Source: a virus
Length of the DNA: 24,231 nucleotides
Reading direction: 5' to 3' (one strand)
Virus record (IMG/VR): IMGVR_UViG_3300031566_002964
Location: 1 to 24,231 of that record
Shown: in pieces, positions 7,641-15,854 of the stretch
How the letters are laid out: the number at the start of each line of letters is the position of its first letter
Position numbering within the stretch: the stretch's first letter is position 1
The notes under the pieces: generated by a model
What the model was told of the DNA's origin: nothing
Seen by the model: only the letters and a program-made list of their open reading frames with translations
Database searches by the model: none
Translations under genes and position numbers: made by a program

Positions 7641-8184
7641 AATAGATCATTCGTTAGCCATATCAATCAAGGAAGGCGAAATCCTTGCTGATTTAGTTAA
7701 GAAACGAGATCCGAGGAGGGTTGTTGAGGTTGGTACTGGCCATGGCTATTCAACATCGTGGATGCTGAGAAATTTAAGCGGGAATTCAATCTTGAACACA
7801 CTTGACATTAAAATGCGTAAGATTCCATACAAGATTCCCCATAACATGATTTTTTTAAACGGGAAGCTGTCGGATTATATTTACTATTTCGACAAGAACA
7901 AGATTAAGATTGATTTTTTGTTCCTCGATTCTGACCATCAAATACACAATATAGTTAAAGACGTGGAAATGATTTTGCCACATTTAACAAAAAAGGCATT
8001 GGTCGCTGTTCACGACACAATATATTGTGAGGAAATGGGGAAATGCCTTTCTGATTATTTTAATCGTCTTGATTCAGAAAGACTTAAAACCGTTGGGGTT
8101 AGACCATCTGAAGAAAAATGGATTTACAAAAATCACGACACAGAGTATGGACTTGGTGTCGCAATTCGAGGGGGAGACAAATGA
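7630..8184 (+). CDS. Class I SAM-dependent methyltransferase (Methyltransf_24-like)
   Basis: A 184-residue protein with a Rossmann SAM-binding motif VVEVGTGHGYST (31-42), an acidic strand-2 end (LNTLDIK, 56-61), IDFLFLDSDHQI (94-105) and VAVHDTIYCEEM (125-136). The DSDH/HDT pair is characteristic of Methyltransf_24 and cephalosporin-hydroxylase-like methyltransferases, often found in sugar and surface-polysaccharide clusters. It probably methylates a sugar hydroxyl or the amino group added by the upstream aminotransferase; the substrate is inference. The gene overlaps the aminotransferase by 11 bases and the next glycosyltransferase by 4 (ATGA), so the three are probably co-translated. It is more AT-rich than the capsid gene. 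Confidence 0.85.
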   Translation: MKTKIDHSLAISIKEGEILADLVKKRDPRRVVEVGTGHGYSTSWMLRNLSGNSILNTLDIKMRKIPYKIPHNMIFLNGKLSDYIYYFDKNKIKIDFLFLDSDHQIHNIVKDVEMILPHLTKKALVAVHDTIYCEEMGKCLSDYFNRLDSERLKTVGVRPSEEKWIYKNHDTEYGLGVAIRGGDK

Positions 8185-9863
8185 CAGAGTTAAGGAGAGA
8201 TCCGTTAATTAGTTTCATTGTTCCTGTGTACCAGGTAACAAAGGATATGCTTAAGCGTTGCCTTGAAAGCCTTGTAACGCAGGACTACCAGAACATTGAG
8301 ATCGTTGTTACATTCGACGGACCGGATGATGATCTTCTACCAGTTGTTGGAGATTACTTGAAAAGGCATAAGAATATAAAGGTTATAGAGATAGAACACG
8401 CCGGGGCCTGTGCCGCTAGGAACGCAGGGTTCAAGGCTTCAAGTGGTGAGATTATATCTTTCTTCAATTCTGACTATGTAGCAAAGCCTGGGATGGCGAA
8501 GTTGTGGGTTGATACATTGCAAGACCATCCAGAATTCGGATTTGCATATGGAGCATATGAGTGGAACTCAAGTAACCGAAGTGTTTACTGGTCCAAGGAA
8601 TTTGACGAATTTGAATTAACCCAGGCGAATTACATTGATTGTGGTTTCCCTTTATGGAGAAAACACGTCGTCGAATGGGACCCGGAGGTCAAGTCATTGC
8701 AGGATTGGGACTTCTGGATTCGGGTTGTTAAGAACGGAGTCAAGGGGTACTACCTGACGAGAGACATTAGTTTTGTGGCAGAAATGCCACGCCCTGGCGG
8801 CTTGTCAATGGACTCACACCAAAACTGGGTGGCCAGGGTTAAATTCGTAAGAGAGAAGAATGGGATTCCAACTACTGACATGGTGGCCTGTTCCATTGGT
8901 GCCCCGTTCCACGGGTCCAAGATGGCCCAGATGATCGGGTGCGATTACGATGACGGGGACCATATCATTATGAAGCCAAATGATTACAAGGCTTTGTACA
9001 TGATCGGGTTCTTTATGAGGCCCGCAGATGTTAAGAATATGCACTCAAACATTCTTGGCAAGTTCAAGGATAAGAAGATTATTATTCATTACATTGGAGC
9101 CGATATCTATTGGCTCAGGAAGTTCACAACCGAAGAGCTTAAATTGATTTCAGGTGTTTTGAATAGAGGGAATGCGACGGTTCTGTGCGAGACAGAACTG
9201 GCACAGAAGGAACTTAAGGATTATGGGATAAATTCCGAGATTGTACCGATTCCACCTTACACCGACCTTGATATTAAGCCTTTACCAGAGAAGTTCTCTT
9301 GTGCGATCTTTCTAACCGACAAGAGCAACTTCGACAAGTATTGCCAGAAGGAGACATTATCAATCGTCAGGGCATTGCCAACGGTTAAATTTCATGCCTA
9401 TGGAGATGCCTGCCACGATATCCAATACCCGAACATGATTCACCACGGGAACATGACGACAGAGGAATGGGAGAAGTTTGTGTATAAAACCTCAAGTTAT
9501 TTGAGGATTTGTAGACATGATACTCGTCCGATGGCCTCTGATGAGTTCCTTTTAGCAGGCCGGGATGTCATTAGCAACATTCCAGGCATCGGAGTGGATT
9601 ATATTGACACTGGAGGAGATCCGGAGAAGATGGAGTTCGATCCATTCGAGATAGGTCTAAACGATTCTTATTGGCCGGACACGAAGAAGAAGATCGTTAA
9701 GGCAATTCTAAGTGCAAAGAATAACATCCGATCAGAGGCAGACCGGAGAGATGTGAGGGCAAGACTAGCTTGGGATTTGGATAAACAGAAATATAAAGAC
9801 TTGATTAATTCATTCATTGAAGAAGAAGATAAGGTACTAATAGGGGGAGAATGTGGAAAATAA
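8181..9863 (+). CDS. Bimodular glycosyltransferase: GT2 (GT-A) domain plus GT-B-like C-terminal domain
   Basis: A 560-residue protein. Residues 8-220 are a GT2 domain: ISFIVPVYQVTKDMLKRCLE, VVTFDGPDDD, GACAARNAGFKASSGEIISF, and a nucleotide/metal site FFNSDY at 94-99 where the canonical DxD is N-S-D. LQDWDFWIRV (173-182) fits the acceptor/base region. Residues 255-530 look like a second, GT-B-like module: IIIHYIGADIYWLRKF, ATVLCETELAQKELKDYGI, KFHAYGDACHDI, HHGNMTTEEWEKF and RPMASDEFLLAGRDVISN, the last resembling the GT4 donor-site end. The ATG at 8181 has GGGGGAGA (8170-8177) just upstream and an ATGA overlap with the previous stop; longer in-frame starts lack this. It probably adds one or two sugars to a glycan or protein. 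Confidence 0.85.
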   Translation: MTELRRDPLISFIVPVYQVTKDMLKRCLESLVTQDYQNIEIVVTFDGPDDDLLPVVGDYLKRHKNIKVIEIEHAGACAARNAGFKASSGEIISFFNSDYVAKPGMAKLWVDTLQDHPEFGFAYGAYEWNSSNRSVYWSKEFDEFELTQANYIDCGFPLWRKHVVEWDPEVKSLQDWDFWIRVVKNGVKGYYLTRDISFVAEMPRPGGLSMDSHQNWVARVKFVREKNGIPTTDMVACSIGAPFHGSKMAQMIGCDYDDGDHIIMKPNDYKALYMIGFFMRPADVKNMHSNILGKFKDKKIIIHYIGADIYWLRKFTTEELKLISGVLNRGNATVLCETELAQKELKDYGINSEIVPIPPYTDLDIKPLPEKFSCAIFLTDKSNFDKYCQKETLSIVRALPTVKFHAYGDACHDIQYPNMIHHGNMTTEEWEKFVYKTSSYLRICRHDTRPMASDEFLLAGRDVISNIPGIGVDYIDTGGDPEKMEFDPFEIGLNDSYWPDTKKKIVKAILSAKNNIRSEADRRDVRARLAWDLDKQKYKDLINSFIEEEDKVLIGGECGK

Positions 9864-10560
9864 ACCAAAGATATCTTTTGTTGTGCCAACGAAAGACCGG
9901 ATTGAGTGGGTGGCTGAATGCGTAGGTAGTCTTTTGGCCCAGACTGAGAAGGACATCGAGGTAATTGTCGTAGACGATGGATCTAAGGATGGGACCTACG
10001 AGATGTTGACCGAGTGGCTCAAGGATGAAAAACGATTCAGGATATTCAGGAACGAGGAATCTATTGGAGCAGGTAAGTCTCGGAACCGTGGTACAGCCGA
10101 GGCAAAGTCTGACTTGATTGGTGTCTGTGACGATGATGACTTTTACTCCGTCAATAGGGCAGAGGTTACAATCAATTTCTTTAAAGACAAGGAAGATAAA
10201 GCCGTTATGTTCAATGCTCCATATCTGCGGGTAAATTACACTGGTGATCCGATAGAGATGTTCAAGGGGGAAAAGTTCGACGTTGAAGGATTCAAGAAAT
10301 TTGGTCGAGTTAATTATTTCTGTCATCCTGTTTGTGCTTACTGGAAGGGCGACTTCGATGAGGTCGGAGGGTACAACTCCGAGACCGACAAGTTGACAGA
10401 TGATTATCAATTCGTTGGTGATTGGATTAAAGCAGGAAAAGATATTGCATTTGAGGATACGGACTACCTTTGTTTCCATCGTGTGCTTCCTACGTCTATT
10501 ATGGCAAAGCATAGAGGATTCAGGGAAGAATGGGTAAGGGGGGATAAACCAGTATGCTAG
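9853..10560 (+). CDS. GT2-family glycosyltransferase
   Basis: A 235-residue single-domain GT-A enzyme. It starts at GTG with GGGGGAG (9842-9848) five bases upstream and overlaps the previous gene by 11 bases. Motifs are KISFVVPTKDRIEWV (6-20), VIVVDDGSKDGTYE (37-50), GAGKSRNRGTAEAKSD (72-87) and VCDDDDFY (91-98), which supplies the DxD for metal and nucleotide-sugar binding. LTDDYQFVGDWIKAG matches the acidic base segment. This family transfers sugars from UDP/GDP/dTDP donors with inversion. Acceptor and donor are unknown. It lacks membrane segments, so it should act in the cytoplasm on a glycan or virion protein. Confidence 0.88.
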   Translation: MENKPKISFVVPTKDRIEWVAECVGSLLAQTEKDIEVIVVDDGSKDGTYEMLTEWLKDEKRFRIFRNEESIGAGKSRNRGTAEAKSDLIGVCDDDDFYSVNRAEVTINFFKDKEDKAVMFNAPYLRVNYTGDPIEMFKGEKFDVEGFKKFGRVNYFCHPVCAYWKGDFDEVGGYNSETDKLTDDYQFVGDWIKAGKDIAFEDTDYLCFHRVLPTSIMAKHRGFREEWVRGDKPVC

Positions 10561-12392
10561 AAAAGAAAGGCACCAAGGAAGAATTTATAAATGAACACAT
10601 TCATTACCCGGACATCTGGCCTGGTGGGATAGAGAATTATCCTTTCACTAGATCGAGGATTCTCCCCATTTATTACGAGATCCCAGAAGGTGCAAAGGTG
10701 TTGGACGTTGGTGCCAATTCTGGCGAGTTCATGCAATTGCTTAAAAAGAAGAAGGGTTGTGACGTAACCGGAGCCGACATATCTGACGTTGTTGTGGAGA
10801 TAGCCAAAAAGAAAGGTCTTAACATGGTCCACGTTGATGCTGAGACATTGCCATTCCCTGACAATACGTTTGATGTTGTTACTCTAATGGAGACTCTTGA
10901 GCATTTCCACGAACCTATTAAGTATCTAAAAGAAATAAGTCGAGTTCTTAAGCCAGGAGGTTACATTCTTGGCACTTGTCCTCATGCGAACCTTGAAAGG
11001 TACGTCCATGAAGATTCCAGGCTTCATCACCAATATTACACGGAAGAAAGTCTTTATAAGGATTTAAAAGAGGCATTTGGAGATGTTCATATTAAGTCAT
11101 TAACAGGCGGTCAGTACAGCCTTGGATTTATCAATAGCCATTTAGCAAGCGAACCATGCGAGCTTTTATTTAAAGCAGGTAAGGGTAAATGTGAACCATG
11201 GGAATCAATCATTCAAAATACCAACGATACTAGAGTTTGGTGGGGATTCACTCAGTTGGCCGGAGTTGTTTACTACCGTATGAGAGGATATGCAGAGAAG
11301 ATGGGAATACATGGGATAGAATCCGGGTTCGAGATGTTCCCTTATAACGGGAGCGAGTCACAGATGAAATGGCAGGAAAGGATCCATTCTGGAATCTTAC
11401 AGAACGAGCTTGAATCAATCTTAAAGGTTTCAGATATTTCTATTTGGCAGGTAATGTCCTCCAAATGGGGTGTTGCGTTCCTTCAATGTGCCAAGGATTT
11501 AATAGGGAAGCCGATTGTCACAGAGGTGGATGACTGGTTGTTTGACCTTCCGTCTTACAACATAGCGTCACACCCGTTTAAGCCAAATTCAGACATGGAG
11601 AGGATGGCCTATATGCAATTGGAGCTTTCCGATGCCATTATTTGTTCGACTCAGTACATTAAAGACGGGCTAAAGAAATTCTTCCCTAACAAGCCGATGT
11701 ATGTGGTCAGAAATTCCATCGACTTCGCTCTTTGGGAAAACACAGAGATTAAAGCACCAGATATGTATCCAAAGGAAGAGGGCGTGATCCGGATAGGTTA
11801 CACAGGGTGTGCTAATCACAACGGAGACCTAGAGTTGATTCGGCGGCCATTGAGGAAGATTGTCGAGAAGCACCCTCAGGTCGAGTTCATGTGTTACCAG
11901 GAGTTTGATGCCCTGAAAGGACTCCCACGGGCTAAATACACGAACAAATGGGTAACGATTGACAGGTATCCAGATGAGATAAGGCGTTGGAACCTTGATA
12001 TCGGGATTGCCCCGTTGAGGGACAATGACTTTAATCGGTCCAAGTCTAACCTTCGGTGGCTTGAGTACTCAGCAATGAAAATCCCAACGATTGCGAGTGA
12101 TGTTTACCCGTTCACCAACAGCATATCGCATACAAACAACGGGATATTGGTCAAGAATTCAGATTTAGATTGGTTTGAAGCCTTGGAAGAGTTGGTTTTA
12201 AATCAGAAGAAAAGGCTAAAAATAGGCGAGAAATCCTATCAAACCGTAAAGAACAAATTCAACATGGATAAGGTGTCTGGGGAGTACGCCGCTATCCTGA
12301 AGGAGATAAAATGCAACGGAGTGACATCGAAACAGAAATTGGCAGACTCCTCGGAGATCCAAACCATGACCGTTGGAGCGTCACAGCCCTAA
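10554..12392 (+). CDS. Methyltransferase-glycosyltransferase fusion
   Basis: A 612-residue two-domain protein. Residues 30-200 are a class I methyltransferase: AKVLDVGANSGEF (47-59), VTGADISD (71-78), LPFPDNTFDVVTLMETLEHF (99-118) and RVLKPGGYILGTCPH (130-144). Residues 290-586 form a GT-B/GT4-like glycosyltransferase: EVDDWLFDLP (324-333), DAIICSTQYIKDGL, YVVRNSIDFALW, IRIGYTGCANHNGDLE (a P-loop-like donor site), NLDIGIAPLRDNDFNRSKS and RWLEYSAMKIPTIAS. The 26 residues after Lys586 are read out of frame from the adaptor gene and look like accidental extension. The start overlaps the upstream GT by 7 bases, with only a G-run SD (10536-10543). Fused methyltransferase-glycosyltransferases suggest capping or modification of a growing glycan; the acceptor is unknown. 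Confidence 0.85.
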   Translation: MLEKKGTKEEFINEHIHYPDIWPGGIENYPFTRSRILPIYYEIPEGAKVLDVGANSGEFMQLLKKKKGCDVTGADISDVVVEIAKKKGLNMVHVDAETLPFPDNTFDVVTLMETLEHFHEPIKYLKEISRVLKPGGYILGTCPHANLERYVHEDSRLHHQYYTEESLYKDLKEAFGDVHIKSLTGGQYSLGFINSHLASEPCELLFKAGKGKCEPWESIIQNTNDTRVWWGFTQLAGVVYYRMRGYAEKMGIHGIESGFEMFPYNGSESQMKWQERIHSGILQNELESILKVSDISIWQVMSSKWGVAFLQCAKDLIGKPIVTEVDDWLFDLPSYNIASHPFKPNSDMERMAYMQLELSDAIICSTQYIKDGLKKFFPNKPMYVVRNSIDFALWENTEIKAPDMYPKEEGVIRIGYTGCANHNGDLELIRRPLRKIVEKHPQVEFMCYQEFDALKGLPRAKYTNKWVTIDRYPDEIRRWNLDIGIAPLRDNDFNRSKSNLRWLEYSAMKIPTIASDVYPFTNSISHTNNGILVKNSDLDWFEALEELVLNQKKRLKIGEKSYQTVKNKFNMDKVSGEYAAILKEIKCNGVTSKQKLADSSEIQTMTVGASQP

Positions 12393-13051
12393 GGGATCGC
12401 ACTCAGGAGGCCCAGATAGCTGTTCAGGCCCTTACAAATGCGATTAGGACGGTTGAGACCCTAACACCTACGGCAGAGACCCAGGAAGTTGACATAAACG
12501 ATAATACCATCGACATCATTAGGGCCACCATAACGGATTCAGATGGTGACATTTTAGCTTTAGAGGGCAGAAGCCGAAGTGACCTTGATTTTTACGTCCC
12601 CAACTGGGAAAACCAGGATTCTGGGAAACCTACCCATTTTTTCTACGATGCCTCCAACAATCAGTTGGTTTTGTACCCCAAACCTTCCGCAGATTACGCC
12701 ATTGCCGATGCCCTAAAGGTCTGGGAGGTCAGGATTCCAGAAGAATTGACAGGCGATACAGACGAACCATTCGATAATAATGCCGCAATGCAAGCCTACG
12801 CCAATTCCATTGTTCACTGGGTAGTAGCTCAATGTTGGATGGATGACGGAACCCCTGAGGCCCTTGGAAAGTCTAGATTCCATAAGTCTGGATCTATTGA
12901 GAACCCAGGAGAGTTTGAAAAATACATACGATTAATCAATGCGAAATTCAATGCTCCGTCAGTTATTCCTGCCAGGATTAAGTGGTATCCGCAAGGTGGG
13001 CGGGTAGGTGGGCGGAGAGTAAGTAAATCGAATCCGTTTGGAGGATACTGA
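12311..13051 (+). CDS. Head-tail adaptor (connector) protein
   Basis: A 246-residue protein of the kind that forms the ring below the portal (T7 gp11/P22 gp4-like role). The pattern is typical: an N-terminal helical pair (IETEIGRLLGD, WSVTALRDRTQEAQIAVQAL), then TPTAETQEVDINDNTIDIIRAT, a 'G-x-P-x-x-F' segment GKPTHFFYDASNNQLVLYPKP (about residues 114-134), and a helical C-terminal region with VHWVVAQCWMDDGTPEAL. It is followed at once by the beta-propeller tail gene, as expected. AGGAG (12301-12305) sits five bases before the ATG and confirms the start, even though the upstream fusion gene continues 82 bases into it in another frame. The C-terminus is basic and Gly-rich (GGRVGGRRVSKSN). Confidence 0.85.
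   Translation: MQRSDIETEIGRLLGDPNHDRWSVTALRDRTQEAQIAVQALTNAIRTVETLTPTAETQEVDINDNTIDIIRATITDSDGDILALEGRSRSDLDFYVPNWENQDSGKPTHFFYDASNNQLVLYPKPSADYAIADALKVWEVRIPEELTGDTDEPFDNNAAMQAYANSIVHWVVAQCWMDDGTPEALGKSRFHKSGSIENPGEFEKYIRLINAKFNAPSVIPARIKWYPQGGRVGGRRVSKSNPFGGY
13040..13045 (+). promoter_or_regulatory. Shine-Dalgarno that selects the TTG start at 13053
   Basis: GGAGGA lies seven bases before TTG 13053. The more upstream in-frame TTG at 13038 overlaps this SD and has none of its own. Confidence 0.7.
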
Positions 13052-13052
13052 G

Positions 13053-15854
13053 TTGATTAAAAGATTATTAACGCTAGGATGCCTTCTAGGGGCTCTAATA
13101 TGCCCCACAATGGACGTTTTTGGCCAGGACGTATCCCAGTACCCTTTAATGCCATTCGGGACGCTTAATGACTCGGATAACCCCCTTGTATTGCAGGGGA
13201 ACATGGCCCAGGACCTTCTTAATGTCGATATTAGCCCAGGCGGGTTGTCGATTATTAAGCGAGAAGGGTATTCGTTACAGCACGATTTAACCATTACGAC
13301 TTCACCCGTTCATGGTATTTATAATTTCTTTGATTCCAATGGTAATGAGGTACAGCTTTATTTTAACGATGGATATGTGTCCGCTTCCGTTGGAGGTACC
13401 TATCCCGATGTCCTTTTATCCACTCAAACCCTGGATGCCACATGGCAATGCACCGATGGGGAAGGATACGCATATTGCGTTACCAATGGAAGGAATGGAT
13501 TATTAAAGACAAACGGGGTCTCTTACAGTTGGATTATTCCGGTTGCTACCGGGACGATGGTAACAATGAGCCAGACAAGAATGGCCATGGCCGGATTCTC
13601 TGATTATCCAAATCGTGTCGATTTTTCTGGATCTGTTGACTTTACGGATTGGGTATTGGGAACGGAAGATTATGATCCAATCAATTTTACGATTGTGGCC
13701 CCAGGTGCCAAGATAACGCATTTGACTTATGCTTTCGGTAAGTTTATATGGTTTAAGGAAAATTCTTTTGGATTTATCTTGGAAGGTGATACTTTAGACG
13801 ATTGGATGATTCGGACAATATCTCCGAATGTCGGGACGGTGGATAATACGTCTGTTTACTACAACGGGATTCTTTATTTTAGAGGTAACGACAGTCATAT
13901 TTATGCTTATGATGGGTCTAATCTCACAGTCACATCTAAAGATATTTCTACACTGGTTGATTCGGCTCAATCTAAACTTTCAAATTCGTGGTCCCAATCG
14001 AGTTATTCAGATTTCACGACTGGTTCATCCATCACCGCATCTGGTTATTTAACGGTATCACAGACGGAAAACTCAATATTTTTAACCACTGGAACACCAC
14101 CTACATCATTAGTTGATACTTCTGAAGCTGATTTTAGTTCTGGGACAGTTTCAAATACAACCACCACAGTTGTACCTGGGTCTGTATTATTAGAATTTAT
14201 TTCAGATTCAACGAATAGGCTTGATTATTCGGCTTCAACGTCTGCTGCGAATGCCTATTGTTTAGCAAGCCCGGATTTTGGAATTTCTCAGCAATTTATA
14301 GCAACACATACTTTCCATATTTCATCAATTACAATAGGTGTTGATAAAGTTGATGCTGGAGGTATTGGTGATTGGAAAATACAGTTGAGGGATGACAATT
14401 CAAATACACCCGGTATATTATTACAAGAAATTGATTTGTTGGCAACAGATATTCCAGCAGGTGCGAGTTTGTATTCAACTAATTTTGCAACAACAACAAA
14501 AATATCGTCTGGAACGGCATATTGGATTTCGTTGGTTTTCGACCAAGGTAGTGGGAGTTGTAGTTTGGTTGGGCCAACAACTAGAATAGCATGGGATCAA
14601 CTTGATGTAGCAGGGCCTTTTGATACCTATTCAACACAAACACCGGCATTAATAAATACAAATAAAAGGCATTTTCTTGAGGTTTATGGTATCGGATATT
14701 CGACATCCGGTTTTTTTACATCTCGCCCACATAATGTTGATTTATCAACAGATACATGGTTATGGTCCTGGGGTATACTTGAATCAACAGAGGTTTTGAA
14801 TTCACAATCAATAACTTATGAAACTCAAACAGCAACATCATCAACTGGTGTATGGGAATCTTTAGTTTCTGTATCTGGTGGAATTCCAATATCAAGTGTT
14901 AAGGAATATATTAGGTATAGGGCAAATTTGTTAACAACAGATTCGTCTACATCTCCAATAATAAATGATGTAACGATAAATATGGGAGACAAAGTTAGAC
15001 CAGAAGGAATTTATTATTCTCCTGTCCATGATACTCAAAATGTAACCTCCTGGGATTCATTTTCATCTGATTATTCCTTAAATAATGGGACGATTGATTT
15101 TTATGTTCGTGCGTCAACAGGTGAATTTTCCGTAAATTCAACAACCCCAACCTGGACAAGTGTTTCAAACGGAGATATTCCTTCGATATCAACTGGGATT
15201 TATTACCAAAACAGAGCAGATTTCTCTGTTACCCATTCAACACAGGAGCCGATATTGAATAGTTTCACTCAAAATTGGTTTGAAGGAGCAGCAGATGATA
15301 AAAGTTATGCTATTTATTTTGATGATGGGATTTGGTGGTCAATTACTGCGGGAGATGGGGCCACATATAATAACAAGGTTCTTCGTCTGGATCTTCAAAA
15401 CAATGGATTTACTGTTTACGATATCCCTGCTAATGGGTATCTCGTAAGGGCTCAAAATCTTTATTTCGGAAGTTCTGTTTACGGGAAGATTTACAAATTT
15501 GGTGACGTAGATAGCGACGACGGGTCCGATATCGAAGCCTATTGGAAATCGAAGGATTATTCAGCCGGGTTGCCATTTCAAGATAAAGAATTGGTCAACG
15601 TATCTCTAGCGGCTGATAGCGTTGAGAATTCTACTGTTACTGTGTCTTACCAAGTTGGTTCAACTGAATCTTCATACAATGTGCCATTGGAGGCACCTGG
15701 CGAAGAATCAACGAAATACAATAAGAATATTCCGTCTGGTACTTATGGCCAGATAATGAATTTCAAGATTGGCAACGATGCCTCTGATCAGCCATTTGAG
15801 ATATTCGGGTTCCAAATTGGCATTCGGGCTAAACCATGGAGGCCAACCCCGTGA
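13053..15854 (+). CDS. Large beta-propeller tail (nozzle-like) protein with signal peptide and inserted beta-sandwich domains
   Basis: A 933-residue protein. The TTG start is set by the SD and gives MIKRLLTLGCLLGALICPTM, then DVFGQD, a Sec-type signal peptide with possible cleavage near residue 25. After it comes PFGTLNDSDNPLVLQGNMAQDLLNVDI, typical of phage propeller/nozzle proteins that follow the adaptor. Propeller strands recur through residues 50-300 (VHGIYNFFDSNG, QVSLYFNDGY-like blades, FGKFIWFKENSFGFIL, YFRGNDSHIYAYDG). About 403-548 is an insert resembling the choice-of-anchor R type (FHISSITIGVDKV, LRDDNSNTPGILLQ, GTAYWISLVFDQG). Then come two similar beta-sandwich repeats (about 553-645 and 653-745), and propeller-like sequence resumes. 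The middle (about 14080-15270) is more AT-rich than its flanks. It probably forms the tail tip and binds glycans; that is inference. Confidence 0.8.
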   Translation: MIKRLLTLGCLLGALICPTMDVFGQDVSQYPLMPFGTLNDSDNPLVLQGNMAQDLLNVDISPGGLSIIKREGYSLQHDLTITTSPVHGIYNFFDSNGNEVQLYFNDGYVSASVGGTYPDVLLSTQTLDATWQCTDGEGYAYCVTNGRNGLLKTNGVSYSWIIPVATGTMVTMSQTRMAMAGFSDYPNRVDFSGSVDFTDWVLGTEDYDPINFTIVAPGAKITHLTYAFGKFIWFKENSFGFILEGDTLDDWMIRTISPNVGTVDNTSVYYNGILYFRGNDSHIYAYDGSNLTVTSKDISTLVDSAQSKLSNSWSQSSYSDFTTGSSITASGYLTVSQTENSIFLTTGTPPTSLVDTSEADFSSGTVSNTTTTVVPGSVLLEFISDSTNRLDYSASTSAANAYCLASPDFGISQQFIATHTFHISSITIGVDKVDAGGIGDWKIQLRDDNSNTPGILLQEIDLLATDIPAGASLYSTNFATTTKISSGTAYWISLVFDQGSGSCSLVGPTTRIAWDQLDVAGPFDTYSTQTPALINTNKRHFLEVYGIGYSTSGFFTSRPHNVDLSTDTWLWSWGILESTEVLNSQSITYETQTATSSTGVWESLVSVSGGIPISSVKEYIRYRANLLTTDSSTSPIINDVTINMGDKVRPEGIYYSPVHDTQNVTSWDSFSSDYSLNNGTIDFYVRASTGEFSVNSTTPTWTSVSNGDIPSISTGIYYQNRADFSVTHSTQEPILNSFTQNWFEGAADDKSYAIYFDDGIWWSITAGDGATYNNKVLRLDLQNNGFTVYDIPANGYLVRAQNLYFGSSVYGKIYKFGDVDSDDGSDIEAYWKSKDYSAGLPFQDKELVNVSLAADSVENSTVTVSYQVGSTESSYNVPLEAPGEESTKYNKNIPSGTYGQIMNFKIGNDASDQPFEIFGFQIGIRAKPWRPTP
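15838..15842 (+). promoter_or_regulatory. Shine-Dalgarno that selects the GTG start at 15851
   Basis: GGAGG lies eight bases before GTG 15851. The in-frame ATG at 15836 overlaps the SD and so is unlikely to be the start. Confidence 0.7.

Noticed and set aside
8118-8180. Longer start for the bimodular glycosyltransferase
   Set aside because: It lies within the methyltransferase gene with no SD, whereas ATG 8181 has GGGGGAGA and an ATGA overlap.
9814-10512. Long open frame (232 codons) on the minus strand
   Set aside because: It lies opposite a clear GT2 gene with intact DDG and DDDD motifs and has no SD or recognisable product. It is a codon-bias shadow.
13038-13052. Longer TTG start for the propeller protein
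   Set aside because: It overlaps the GGAGGA that serves as SD for TTG 13053. The shorter start also gives a clean signal peptide.
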